A stretch of 64,000 bases of DNA, taken from assembly GCA_034423115.1 (NCBI GenBank), contig DAOUJD010000043.1, forward strand, positions 14,090 to 78,089, given 5' to 3'. Under the pieces are notes generated by a model. That model was not told the DNA's origin. It saw only the letters and a program-made list of their open reading frames with translations, and ran no database searches. The stretch comes from Bin87 sp034423115 (GTDB taxonomy: Bacteria; Chloroflexota; Dehalococcoidia; Lucifugimonadales; UBA3495). The translations under genes were made by a program, and so were the position numbers. Shown here piece after piece: positions 46,175 to 54,961 of the stretch (positions are counted from its first letter, which is position 1; each line of letters opens with the position of its first letter).

Positions 46175-47290
46175 TCACGGGCAATCGTAGGGACGGTCGA
46201 GCGGGGGATTCGTAACTAGGCAAATGGTGCGCTCGGCTCGAACCGCGTTGATTACATAAACGATGGGATCATCGGGGAGCCCGGCGTAACGGACGAAAAC
46301 CTGGGTGTTGCCCCGGTCGTCGAGGATAGGATTCCCCTCCTGATCGACCTCGATGTGCTCCATGCCGATGTAGAACTCGAAACTCTTTTCGTGGGTGGTA
46401 ACCCTGACAATGGTTTCGGGCGGCGCGAGGCCGTATTTCGGATCGTCGGCACCGTCCTCGTCGACGTGCCAACCGACGAAGTTATCGGGACCGCCGGGCT
46501 TGGCGGGCTGGCCGTACCATTGGAGCTGCAGGGGCCACCACTCAGGTGGAACGACCTGGGACCGCTCGCCGTCGATGTCGGCGTACCAGTTCCTATCCTC
46601 CGGATTGGGGGTGTAGGTGACCGTCTTCCCCTGGTGGGTGACCGCCAATTCCTGGATATCCCGGAAATCAACGTCATAGAAGTAGCCGAGTTCTAGTGGC
46701 GGAGGAATGAATGGCGGGTTGACCGCGAGACAATAAACGACCCTGGCCCAAATTTCGGGAACCGTGAACAGTTGCGGGTCGCCAACGAGGCGCAGGTAGT
46801 TGTAACCCTCGTCGGGAGTGGCGTTGCCGATCCAGAACTCGTACGCCAAGCCGGTTTCCTCGGTGATCTTGATGATACTTTCAGGAGGGTCGAGGCCGTA
46901 CTGTGCCGGGCTCTCGATGGTTTCAGAGAGGACGCGGTTCACCTTGGGGCCGCTTAGCAGCAAAGGCGTGCCGGCCCATTTTTGCTGATAGACCTCCGAG
47001 CGCTCTCCCCCTTCTTCAATGAACCATTTTCCTCGCCCTAGGTCCTTGTCGTAGACGACGAATTGTTCCTCGCCGGAGATCTGGATTGGGGGGTCATCTG
47101 AGCATTCGACCAAGTCTCCGGCTTGGCCGCGGTGCGTCACCTCGATGTTCACGATGGCATCATCGTCGATGCGCCAGGCCCAAGGGGGTTCGTCGCGTGG
47201 CTCCGCCCGGTCCCACGGCCTGAAATACAACGCGAGGGCACCGAAGATCACCAGGACAAAAACCAGCAGGATGGTCAGACGGATGTTCAT
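46175..47290 (-). CDS. DUF4340-domain membrane-anchored protein
   Basis: The 371-residue protein has an N-terminal membrane helix ('RLTILLVFVLVIFGALALYF') and then repeated beta-rich DUF4340 units: 'DDAIVNIEVTHRGQ...WFIEEGG', and later 'IQELAVTHQGKTVTYTPNPEDRNWYADIDGE'. Each unit carries 'YGLDPPESIIKIT' or 'YGLAPPETIVRVT'. DUF4340 genes usually follow GldF/GldG-type ABC-2 transporters, as here. The role is unknown; the domain lies outside the membrane. It begins 62 bases after the GldG-like gene stops. Confidence 0.88.
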   Translation of the reverse strand: MNIRLTILLVFVLVIFGALALYFRPWDRAEPRDEPPWAWRIDDDAIVNIEVTHRGQAGDLVECSDDPPIQISGEEQFVVYDKDLGRGKWFIEEGGERSEVYQQKWAGTPLLLSGPKVNRVLSETIESPAQYGLDPPESIIKITEETGLAYEFWIGNATPDEGYNYLRLVGDPQLFTVPEIWARVVYCLAVNPPFIPPPLELGYFYDVDFRDIQELAVTHQGKTVTYTPNPEDRNWYADIDGERSQVVPPEWWPLQLQWYGQPAKPGGPDNFVGWHVDEDGADDPKYGLAPPETIVRVTTHEKSFEFYIGMEHIEVDQEGNPILDDRGNTQVFVRYAGLPDDPIVYVINAVRAERTICLVTNPPLDRPYDCP

Positions 47291-47352
47291 GAGCCGTTAT
47301 GAATCGATCAACAGATGCAACGGCGCGTTGCCGGGAAATGGTAAGACGGCGA

Positions 47353-49143
47353 TTAACGCCGGACCCACCAGACCACAACCGCCATGATCGCCATGAGGCC
47401 GGGCAGGAGCAGCCAGGTGGAGAAACGAACGAAGTTGAACTCGTTGGCGTCGAGGTTCCATTCCCGATAAACGAACTCGCGGTCGCGAATGGACACGAGG
47501 GAAAAGTCGCCCATCAGGTAGTTCGCTGAATTCAGGAACAGGGCGGCGCTGGAACCGCGCTGGACGTTGCGGTTGGTAATGAAATCGGAATCGCCGAAAA
47601 CCGTCATGCCGGCGATCTGGTTGTCCGGCGGCCTTTCCGTGGGCGCGGGTGTGCCAACGGGAGCGACGATATCGAGGTAGATCGCGGGGAAATATACGCT
47701 CTGGGGATCGCCCTCGATGGGTTCGGTGCGTTCGATGTCGCTGATCAGGCGGGCCGACGGCGTGGTGGCCGCGATGGGCACGGGGATGCGTGCGCTGGAC
47801 TCTTCGATAACGGGTTCCAGGGCAGCCGCGCCGGGCATGAACGCGACCTGCAAGGGCTGGCCTCGGGGCGCGACGATTTCAGGCGGCGCCTGGGGGTTGT
47901 AGATGCCAACCCGCAGGGTGCGCGGCGCGTTGGGTTGGGAACCCTCTACATCCCTGATGTAACTGTCGGTTACCAGGACGCCCCAGAGGGCCAGGAACGC
48001 GCGGAAAGTATCGTGGGTATCCGGCTCGGCGAGAAAAATGAGCCTGGCCCCTTCGCGGCGCGGTTCGCCATCGGGTTGTCTGCCGGCCATATAGAAATTC
48101 AGCGCGTCGGCGTGGGCTTGGGGAAGTTCGCCGGTGGGCCCGGCTATGACCAGTAGCGCCGCGTCGTCGGGAACCCTGACATCCTCCTGCGATGGCGACC
48201 AGAACAAGGTCTCGACCGCGTAGTTGTCGACCTCCAGGCCGTCCTTGATCTGTTGGTACCCGTCGTCCTCCGCCCGATTGATGTCGCGTTCACCGTGGCC
48301 GGCTAGGAAATAGACCTTTTTCTGTTCGGTTTCGGTGGCGACGAGGAGGGCCGTGTACAGGTCCTGCTCCAAACGGCTGTAGACCCCGTCGGTTGGCTGC
48401 ACCAGGTCGAGCAAATCGGTGCCGACGGCGGCAACGGCGATGGTCTCGTAGGAAGTTATGCCCTGACTGCGGGCGAGGTCCGCTTCCTTCTGTGGATCAA
48501 CGAACTGGTAGGCGAAATTTCCGCTGCGCTTGCTGAATTCGCTGAGCATGGTGTCGACCTTGCCCCGGCGCGTCAGCATGTTGATGTCGGGGATTTCATC
48601 CGGGTAGTAGGCGATGACGTTGATGGGGCGGTCGAGATTGTCCAGCAGATCCTTGGTCCGGTTGGCCAACGAGAACTGGTTGGTCGCGGTGGTGTCGGCG
48701 CGGAAGTGATTCTCAAAGGCGACGTAATTCGCGAGTACGACCAAACCGATGAACGCGGCCGTCATCACCACGGTGTTGACACCGTAACGGCCGGTGCGGC
48801 TGAAGAATGCGGCGATGACCTGGCTGAAGTATGAGATGGCGACCAACAGCACGAACGCGGCGCCGATGGCCAGCACTATTCCACCGTAGAGTTTGAGGGA
48901 AGACACGAAGGCGAGCAGCACCGCCCCCGCGATGAGGCCGACGACGCCAGCTATCAGAATGGGCGCGTAGAAGACGGCGACGAAATCGAAAACCGGCTCG
49001 ATGAACGAGAACAGGGTACGGGACTGCTCTTCCAAAGCCTGCGGTTCGTCGGGAGTTTGCTCCGACGGGCCGGCACCCTGGCGATCCCTGCCGCGGCGCC
49101 GGCGCCAATCTCTGGGAGTTCCGTCGATACGCTGCTGGCTCAT
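47353..49143 (-). CDS. GldG-like ABC-exporter auxiliary membrane protein
   Basis: The 596-residue protein has an N-terminal cytoplasmic, Arg-rich region and three or four membrane helices (about 45-155). The GldG/intraflagellar-transport-like domain follows: 'NRTKDLLDNLDRPINVIAYYPDE', 'MLSEFSKRSGNFAYQFVDPQKEADLARSQGI', 'YFLAGHGERDINRAEDDGYQQIKDGLEVDNY', 'DAALLVIAGPTGELPQAHADALNFYMAGR'. A C-terminal 'MTVFGDSDFITN' and a final helix end the protein. Gld names come from gliding bacteria, but the module is widespread in non-gliders. It starts one base after the permease gene ends. Confidence 0.9.
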   Translation of the reverse strand: MSQQRIDGTPRDWRRRRGRDRQGAGPSEQTPDEPQALEEQSRTLFSFIEPVFDFVAVFYAPILIAGVVGLIAGAVLLAFVSSLKLYGGIVLAIGAAFVLLVAISYFSQVIAAFFSRTGRYGVNTVVMTAAFIGLVVLANYVAFENHFRADTTATNQFSLANRTKDLLDNLDRPINVIAYYPDEIPDINMLTRRGKVDTMLSEFSKRSGNFAYQFVDPQKEADLARSQGITSYETIAVAAVGTDLLDLVQPTDGVYSRLEQDLYTALLVATETEQKKVYFLAGHGERDINRAEDDGYQQIKDGLEVDNYAVETLFWSPSQEDVRVPDDAALLVIAGPTGELPQAHADALNFYMAGRQPDGEPRREGARLIFLAEPDTHDTFRAFLALWGVLVTDSYIRDVEGSQPNAPRTLRVGIYNPQAPPEIVAPRGQPLQVAFMPGAAALEPVIEESSARIPVPIAATTPSARLISDIERTEPIEGDPQSVYFPAIYLDIVAPVGTPAPTERPPDNQIAGMTVFGDSDFITNRNVQRGSSAALFLNSANYLMGDFSLVSIRDREFVYREWNLDANEFNFVRFSTWLLLPGLMAIMAVVVWWVRR

Positions 49144-49144
49144 G

Positions 49145-49858
49145 CTACCTCCAGCGGCGCGATTCCAGCGCGCGGATCGAGAGGAACAGGAACAGGGCGG
49201 TTACGGTGAGGAAATAGACGATGTGGGCCGAATCGATGATACCGCTGTCGAAATCGTTGAAATGGCTGGTGAAGCCGAGCTGGGTGAACACGTTAGCCCA
49301 GATGCCAGTGACGACCTCACTGATGAACGCGGTGGCGTACAGAACGACCAGGATGCCGGTGCCCACGACCGCCGCGATGATCTGGTTGCTGGTCAGCGTG
49401 GAGGTGAGGATACCTACCGACAGCGCGGCCATGCCGTAGAGCACCAACCCCAGGTATCCGGAGTAGATCGGGCCCGGGTCAGGCGTGGCGAAGACCAACA
49501 GCAGGATTACATAATATGAAGTAAGGGCCAGCAGGAACAGCAAGAACACCAAGCTGGAGATGTATTTGCCCAGGATGACCTCCCAGTCGCGAACCGGGGA
49601 GGTCAAGAGGAGTTCGATGGTGCCGAGCTTCTGCTCCTCCGCAAGGAGACGCATGGTCAAGGCGGGAGCCAGGGGTATCAACAGGAAGGTGGCGCCCTGG
49701 AAAAAATTGCTGAGGGACGCTTCGGGGAACGGGTTGCCCAAGTCGCGGACAAAGAAGAAACCGCTGAGGGCCATAAATATAAGCGCCACGATGTAGGCCA
49801 CCGGGCTGCTGAAATAGATCTGAATTTCCTTGAACGCTACAGCGCGGATCGTTCGCAT
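49145..49858 (-). CDS. ABC-2 type transporter permease (GldF-like)
   Basis: The 237-residue protein has six hydrophobic segments and ABC-2 permease features: 'FKEIQIYFSSPVAYIVALIFMALSGFFF', 'LTMRLLAEEQKLGTIELLLTSPVRDWEVILGKY' and 'GTGILVVLYATAFISEV'. It works with the ATPase encoded immediately upstream (six bases between them) and with the GldG-like and DUF4340 proteins downstream. The substrate is not known; export of lipids, polysaccharides or toxic compounds is possible. Confidence 0.93.
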   Translation of the reverse strand: MRTIRAVAFKEIQIYFSSPVAYIVALIFMALSGFFFVRDLGNPFPEASLSNFFQGATFLLIPLAPALTMRLLAEEQKLGTIELLLTSPVRDWEVILGKYISSLVFLLFLLALTSYYVILLLVFATPDPGPIYSGYLGLVLYGMAALSVGILTSTLTSNQIIAAVVGTGILVVLYATAFISEVVTGIWANVFTQLGFTSHFNDFDSGIIDSAHIVYFLTVTALFLFLSIRALESRRWR

Positions 49859-49864
49859 TGTCTG

Positions 49865-50878
49865 CTACGCAAAATCCTCGTCGTCGGTCTCGGAGGTGGT
49901 GAGCCTGAGGAAAATCTCCTCAAGGCTCATGCTGTTGACCTGCATGCTGAGCAGGCTCCATTCGTGGCTGATCACCGTGCGCGATATCTCGTCCCTCAGG
50001 TCGAAACCCTCACGGAATTGCACGCGGTAGGCGTTGATGCCCGGACGCGGATGGTGAGAAACCTCGGTTGCGCCCTCGATGGAACGCAGCACGGGGAGCA
50101 CTTCAGCCGGTGGGCCGCCGATTTCGACCTCGAGCTGTTCAACGCCTCGCAGGTGCTGGGCGAGGTTGTTTGGAGTATCGGCTGCGACGATGTGGCCCTC
50201 GTGGATGATCAGCACGCGTTCGCAGATCATGCTGACCTCGGGCAGGATATGACTGCTCAGCACCACGGTTTGCTCTTGGCCCAGTTCCTGAATCAGACTG
50301 CGGGTTTCGACCACCTGGATGGGGTCGATGCCTATGGTGGGTTCGTCGAGGATCAAAACTTCGGGTTCGTGGAGGATAGCTTGGGCGATGCCAACGCGCT
50401 GCCGGAACCCCTTAGACAGCTTTCCGATGAGGGTTTTGTGGTAGTCCCCTAGACGGCACACATCGATCACGTCGTCGGTGCGACGGCGGATTTGCCGTCC
50501 GTTCATGCGGCGCAGGGTGCCCATATATTTCAGGTAGTTGGTGACGGTCATCTCCGTGTGCAGGGGGACCGACTCCGGTAGGTAACCAACCCGCTTGCGC
50601 ACTTCCAACGACTTTTCGACCACGTCGTAGCCATCAAGAGTCACGGAGCCGCGCGTTGGCGGCATGAATCCGGTGAGGATGCGCATGGTGGTGGTCTTGC
50701 CGGCGCCGTTGGGTCCCAGGAATCCCAAGATCTCGCCGCGCCGGACGGTGAAATTCACGTTCTCTACGGCGGGGTTGGGCCCGTAATAGTGCGTGAGATC
50801 GCGGACATCGATCATCACGTCTTCGGATGGCAATTCCGCGACGCTGTCATCAATGGTTGGAGCAGTTTCGGAAGCCAT
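49865..50878 (-). CDS. ABC-2 transporter ATP-binding protein (GldA-like)
   Basis: The 337-residue ATPase has Walker A 'LGPNGAGKTTTMRILTGF', signature 'LSKGFRQRVGIAQAI', Walker B 'LILDEPTIGIDPIQVVE' and the His switch 'VVLSSHILPEV'. The C-terminal extension of about 90 residues is found in the GldA/YhbJ-type subfamily. It is first in the four-gene run ATPase-permease-GldG-DUF4340. An N-terminal acidic stretch of about 20 residues precedes the ATPase domain. Confidence 0.94.
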   Translation of the reverse strand: MASETAPTIDDSVAELPSEDVMIDVRDLTHYYGPNPAVENVNFTVRRGEILGFLGPNGAGKTTTMRILTGFMPPTRGSVTLDGYDVVEKSLEVRKRVGYLPESVPLHTEMTVTNYLKYMGTLRRMNGRQIRRRTDDVIDVCRLGDYHKTLIGKLSKGFRQRVGIAQAILHEPEVLILDEPTIGIDPIQVVETRSLIQELGQEQTVVLSSHILPEVSMICERVLIIHEGHIVAADTPNNLAQHLRGVEQLEVEIGGPPAEVLPVLRSIEGATEVSHHPRPGINAYRVQFREGFDLRDEISRTVISHEWSLLSMQVNSMSLEEIFLRLTTSETDDEDFA

Positions 50879-51035
50879 AAGATTGTCCGTGCCTTAGGGG
50901 CTTATTGCTGGGAAATCTGACCGCAGTCGAATGACATACGACGCCGTCGGCTAGGTGGATTGCCACACCGACGGTTTGGGGTTCCCAGAGCGCTGATTTC
51001 GCTTTGAATTGGAGTGGCGGCTATGATATTCTAAA

Positions 51036-51085
51036 CGCCGCATTTTCACAAGACGGCGCGGCCCCGTCCAACGGGGCCGATTTTT
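51036..51085 (+). promoter_or_regulatory. Two-hairpin leader with terminator ahead of speD
   Basis: A TATGAT -10-like box (51022-51027) would start transcription near 51034. The first hairpin is CGCCG/CGGCG (51036-51040 with 51054-51058). The second is CGGCCCCGT/ACGGGGCCG (51059-51067 with 51071-51079), followed by ATTTTTC, which is an intrinsic terminator. The speD start lies about 20 bases further on. The layout suggests attenuation of the polyamine genes; no known riboswitch class is recognised. Confidence 0.5.
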
Positions 51086-51106
51086 CATTGGGGGATGGCT
51101 AGCAGG

Positions 51107-51538
51107 ATGCACCTGATTATCGACGGATTCGGCGGGGACGCCAGCATGATGTGGGACATGGAGCGGCTACGGACATTCCTGGACGAGTACCCGGCCAGTC
51201 TCGGAATGACCCGGATAACCGAACCGGAAGTCCTTGAGTATCATGCTCCGAATCCGAACGATAGCGGCATCTCCGGTTTCGTAATTATCGCGGAAAGCCA
51301 CATCAGCGTGCACACGTTCCCGCACCGGGACTACGTCAATATCGACCTGTTTTCCTGCAAAACTTTCGACCACGAGCAAGCCCTCGCCGACGCGCGTTCC
51401 CTGTTCGACTTGACTCAGGTCAAGTCCTGGTTGCTGGACCGTGGGTTGGAGTGGACCGACGCGGAACAGGGGGCCACGGAAACACGTCGCCAGCGTTCCG
51501 TTCTGCAAACGGTGGGGTCCGGTTCGCCGGTTGCGTGA
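51107..51538 (+). CDS. speD: S-adenosylmethionine decarboxylase proenzyme
   Basis: The protein of about 143 residues has the class 1B cleavage site 'AESHISVHTFP': the chain is cut between Glu and Ser and the Ser becomes the pyruvoyl cofactor. The catalytic Cys lies in 'DLFSCKTF'. It makes decarboxylated SAM, the aminopropyl donor for spermidine. ATG 51107 (MHLIIDG) fits the family. ATG 51095 is four codons upstream but directly abuts the GGGGG ribosome site. The gene overlaps speB by 8 nt. Spermidine synthase (speE) is not in the window. Confidence 0.93.
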   Translation: MHLIIDGFGGDASMMWDMERLRTFLDEYPASLGMTRITEPEVLEYHAPNPNDSGISGFVIIAESHISVHTFPHRDYVNIDLFSCKTFDHEQALADARSLFDLTQVKSWLLDRGLEWTDAEQGATETRRQRSVLQTVGSGSPVA

Positions 51539-52451
51539 ACCAAACCCGGATTACGCCGCAGTCCCGCCGGTTCCGGTAACGCCGGCGAACTTCCTGTCAT
51601 TGCCTCCGGATCAGGGGGCGTTGGATAGCGCATTTGCCGTCCTGATCCCAGTTCCGATAGACAGCACGACCTCCTTTCGCAGCGGGGCACGCTACGGCCC
51701 CTCCGCCATCATCGCGGCCTCGGCGGCGCTGGAGGACTACGACCTCGAGTTGGGCATAGACGTAGCGGAGTTGGGGATTCACACTACCGATCCGGTGGAA
51801 CCGCACGTTGGCAATCCTGAGCAGATGGTCTGGCGTGTTCGGCGGGCGGTATCCCATTATCAAGGGATGGGGAAACTTACTGGCGTGCTCGGCGGAGACC
51901 ATTCCGTGGCCATCGGTTCTGCATTGGCAACGCTGGAAAGGTATCCCGAATTATCGGTCCTTTATATCGACGCGCACGCGGATTTGAGAGATGAGTACCA
52001 AGGAACTTCCTTCGGGCACGGATCGGCGGCCCGTCGGATAGCGGAGCACTGCCCGGTGTCACTGGTGGGCGTGCGTACGCTGGCGCTGGAAGAGAAGGCG
52101 CATATCGATGACCGGGCGATGGAGGTCGTGTATTGGCCTCCTGAGGAGAGCGGCTACGCGCAAGACATAATCCCCACGCTCGCGCCGGACGTGTACGTGA
52201 GCGTTGACCTGGATGCGCTGGACCCGTCAGAGATGGCGGCAGTTGGGACTCCGGAGCCGGGTGGGATGCGATGGCTGGATCTGACTGTCTTGCTCAGGCA
52301 GGTTGCCGAGCAACGGAGGATCCTGGGGTTCGACGTGTGCGAGTTGGCGCCCAACGAGGGGCCCGCGGCGAACAGCTACACGGCGGCCAAGCTGGTTTAT
52401 AAGATGATCGCATACGCGTCGTTGGGCGGGCCTGCAAGCACGCGTGGGTAG
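51531..52451 (+). CDS. speB: Agmatinase / ureohydrolase family
   Basis: The protein of about 306 residues has all manganese-binding motifs of the ureohydrolase family: 'GVLGGDHSVAIG', 'VLYIDAHADLRDEYQG', 'FGHGSAARRI' and 'SVDLDALDPSEM'. Next to speD, agmatinase (agmatine to putrescine plus urea) is the most likely activity, giving the other substrate for spermidine synthesis. The TTG at 51531 overlaps the speD stop (TTGCGTGA); the frame is open further upstream, but that part lies inside speD. Confidence 0.92.
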   Translation: MREPNPDYAAVPPVPVTPANFLSLPPDQGALDSAFAVLIPVPIDSTTSFRSGARYGPSAIIAASAALEDYDLELGIDVAELGIHTTDPVEPHVGNPEQMVWRVRRAVSHYQGMGKLTGVLGGDHSVAIGSALATLERYPELSVLYIDAHADLRDEYQGTSFGHGSAARRIAEHCPVSLVGVRTLALEEKAHIDDRAMEVVYWPPEESGYAQDIIPTLAPDVYVSVDLDALDPSEMAAVGTPEPGGMRWLDLTVLLRQVAEQRRILGFDVCELAPNEGPAANSYTAAKLVYKMIAYASLGGPASTRG

Positions 52452-52575
52452 CAGGCGGGCGGCCTCGATTTCTTGACAATGCCGGCGGGCCAAACTTACA
52501 ATCCCGGCAATTTGAGAGCCGTTGTTCGCGAGTAGCGACGGGTTTCATTACGCACCGCAATTGGAGGAATCACCC

Positions 52576-53769
52576 ATGCCAAACGAATGGCCCACAGTGC
52601 ATTATAAAGAGGAAGGCATGCGTGAGGGCATGCAAATCGAGGACGCCAACATCTCGGTGGACGATAAGGTTGAGCTACTCGACATGCTCTCTGAGACGGG
52701 CCTGAAAAGCATCGTCGTCGGTTCGTTTGTGAGTCCTCGATGGACCCCGCAGATGGAGCGAATCGACGAGATCGTGACCAAGTTCACGCCCAAGGCGGGT
52801 GTCACCTATACCGCCCTGGCGCTGAACGCCCGCGGCGTTGAGAGGGCCCGCGCCTACTCGCCGCCGCTGACCATCGAGCGGGATGCGTATCCGAGGCTGT
52901 CGTGCCATCTGTGCGACGTGTTCGCGCGACGCAACACCAACCGCAGCCAGATGCAGGAGATGGAACGCTGGCCGGAGATCATCGCGCAGGCGCAGGAGTT
53001 GGGCATCACGCAAGCCGGCATCGGGTGCAACGCCTCCTGGGGCTCCAACTTCCTGGGTGAATTCCCGGTGGACAGCCTCATGACTCTGCTGGAGTACCAG
53101 CACGGACTGTGGGACGAGGCCGGGATCGGCGTCAAGAGTTGTTCCATGGGCGACCCGATGAGCCACTGCACGCCGGCCAAGGTCGAGGAGAGCATCGTGC
53201 GCGTGAAGGAGCGATGGCCGGAGATCGACCACTTCCGCCTGCACCTGCACAACGGGCGCAACATGGCCATTGCTTCCGCCTATGCCGCCATGCGCGTTCT
53301 GGGCCCCGAGGATACCGTTGAGCTGGACGGTACCATCGGTGGTTTCGGTGGATGCCCCTATTGCGGCAACGGGCGCGCCACCGGTATGGCGCCGACCGAA
53401 GACCTGCTCCACATGATGGAGGATATGGGTATCCCAACCGGCGTTGACATCGACAAACTGGTCGAATGCGTGTGGGCCGCCGAGCGGATCATCGGGCGAG
53501 AGCTGTACGGGCACGTGTCCAAGGCTGGGCCGCGTCCACGGGCCAGCGCCGGCAACCTGTACGACATCAACATGCCGTTCGTGGAGACCCTGGAACAGGC
53601 CACGCACTTCAAGAAGGGCGAGCAGATGTACGAGGGTGGGCTGTACCCGTATCGCGAGCCGGTGACGAGTCCTTACCGGGAGCGGGTCGATCAGGGGTTG
53701 CCCGCCTTTGGAACCGGTCCGGACGAATTTCCCTGGAATCAGGAGTGGCTGCCCAAAGCGGACAGCTAA
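52576..53769 (+). CDS. HMG-CoA lyase-like (DRE-TIM) family protein
   Basis: The 397-residue protein belongs to the HMGL-like TIM-barrel family: 'YKEEGMREGMQIEDANISVDDKVELLDMLSETGLKSIVVGSFVSP' at the N-terminus, where the usual D-x-x-R-D-G reads E-G-M-R-E-G. The metal-binding 'HLHNGRNMAIASAYAAM' and 'ELDGTIGGFGGCPYCGNGRATG' with the conserved Cys follow. It probably cleaves or forms a C-C bond of a CoA or carboxylate substrate; the altered first motif makes HMG-CoA itself doubtful. ATG has GGAGGAATC upstream. Confidence 0.87.
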   Translation: MPNEWPTVHYKEEGMREGMQIEDANISVDDKVELLDMLSETGLKSIVVGSFVSPRWTPQMERIDEIVTKFTPKAGVTYTALALNARGVERARAYSPPLTIERDAYPRLSCHLCDVFARRNTNRSQMQEMERWPEIIAQAQELGITQAGIGCNASWGSNFLGEFPVDSLMTLLEYQHGLWDEAGIGVKSCSMGDPMSHCTPAKVEESIVRVKERWPEIDHFRLHLHNGRNMAIASAYAAMRVLGPEDTVELDGTIGGFGGCPYCGNGRATGMAPTEDLLHMMEDMGIPTGVDIDKLVECVWAAERIIGRELYGHVSKAGPRPRASAGNLYDINMPFVETLEQATHFKKGEQMYEGGLYPYREPVTSPYRERVDQGLPAFGTGPDEFPWNQEWLPKADS

Positions 53770-53794
53770 GGTCTCCGACCAAGTCCAACGAAGA

Positions 53795-53817
53795 GGGGCG
53801 GGTTTGAAACCCGCCCC
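53795..53817. repeat. Dispersed intergenic palindrome, copy 2
   Basis: GGGGCGGGTTT (53795-53805), one G, then AAACCCGCCCC (53807-53817) and TAC. Apart from the central base it equals the copy at 8496-8518. It lies between the convergent HMGL-like and Asp-box genes. Confidence 0.8.
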
Positions 53818-53850
53818 TACAATTTCAGCGCCGCGCCTGGTTGGCACGTG

Positions 53851-54840
53851 CTATGCGGAGGTGCAGGCCACGCTGATGGTGTTCATCGCGGTCTCCGGCA
53901 GTTGGTCGGTGGACCAGGATGCGCCACCATCGTGGGTGCCGAAGACCTGGCCGCGCCGCGTGCAGAAGTAAACCTGCGACGGGTCCTGGCGGTTCACCGC
54001 GACACCGAAGGTGGTGCTGCCGGGATTGATGCCCTGGTCGAAGCGTTCCCAGGTTTCGCCCAGGTTGGTGGTGCGCATAACGCCGCCCTGCTCGCTGCCG
54101 AAGTTCATGCCGACGCAGGCGTACAGGGTGTTGGGATCGCTGGGGTCGCGCACGACGCCGCGGGAGTACATGATGTCCGAGAATCGGCCGAACTCACAGT
54201 CCTGCCAGGAAGCGCCGCGGTCAGTGCTGCGCCAAACGCCGGTGCGGTTGGAGATGAGGACCGAGTTGGAATCGGCTCCGCCGACCGCCACGCCGTGGAG
54301 GTCGAGCAGGTCGACGTCGCCGGCGAACTCGGAGTTGCGGATGGTCCACGTGTGACCGCCGTCGGTGCTGCTGGCCGCGCCGCCGACCTCGAGGGCCGCG
54401 TACATGTTGTCGGGGTTGCCGGCCTCGATATCGATGCCCAGGATGCGCATGGCGAAGGCCATCTGGACTTGGTTGGGGTTTGAAACGGTTGCGATGTGAG
54501 CCCAGTTTTCGCCGCCGTCTTCACTCTTGTAGACCTCAGCGCCCTCGGTGCCCAGGAACATGATGTTGGGGTCGTTGGGGTGGAACCGGATGGACCAGAC
54601 GACGCGGCCCTCGGTCATGTTCATGCGCTGCCAGTGGTCGCCGCCGTCGGTGCTACGGTAGATTCCGCGCTGGGTTCCACAGAATACAGTGCGCGGATCG
54701 TTGGGGTGGATGGCGATAGCGCGGGCCTGGGTGGCGGGAGCCAGGCCGTCGGTGAGCATGTCCCAGTGAGCATCGCCGGCCTGCTTTCGGTAGAGTCCGC
54801 TAGCTTCGGCGCCCACATAAACGATAGTGTTGCCTGCCAT
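53851..54840 (-). CDS. Asp-box (BNR) beta-propeller protein
   Basis: The 329-residue protein consists of repeated blades, each with an Asp box S/T-x-D-x-G-x-x-W: 'STDGGDHW', 'SEDGGENW', 'STDGGHTW', 'STDRGASW', 'THDGGASW', plus a degenerate 'TTNLGETW'. Between the boxes are 'IHPNDPRTVFCGT', 'FHPNDPNIMFLGT' and 'RDPSDPNTLYACVG'. Such propellers occur in sialidases and in sortilin-like proteins; no catalytic sialidase residues are evident. There is no signal peptide, so it is probably cytoplasmic. ATG 54840 has GGAGG upstream; the longer frame is not supported. Confidence 0.88.
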   Translation of the reverse strand: MAGNTIVYVGAEASGLYRKQAGDAHWDMLTDGLAPATQARAIAIHPNDPRTVFCGTQRGIYRSTDGGDHWQRMNMTEGRVVWSIRFHPNDPNIMFLGTEGAEVYKSEDGGENWAHIATVSNPNQVQMAFAMRILGIDIEAGNPDNMYAALEVGGAASSTDGGHTWTIRNSEFAGDVDLLDLHGVAVGGADSNSVLISNRTGVWRSTDRGASWQDCEFGRFSDIMYSRGVVRDPSDPNTLYACVGMNFGSEQGGVMRTTNLGETWERFDQGINPGSTTFGVAVNRQDPSQVYFCTRRGQVFGTHDGGASWSTDQLPETAMNTISVACTSA

Positions 54841-54961
54841 GATTGTGCCTCCTTCATTGGATTGGAGAAACGGTGATTGTTGGGGCCATTTCAGCAGACC
54901 CGACAATGGATGTCAAACGGAGATTGAACTCGGTCAACGCGACGCGATCAGTTGAACTCGC

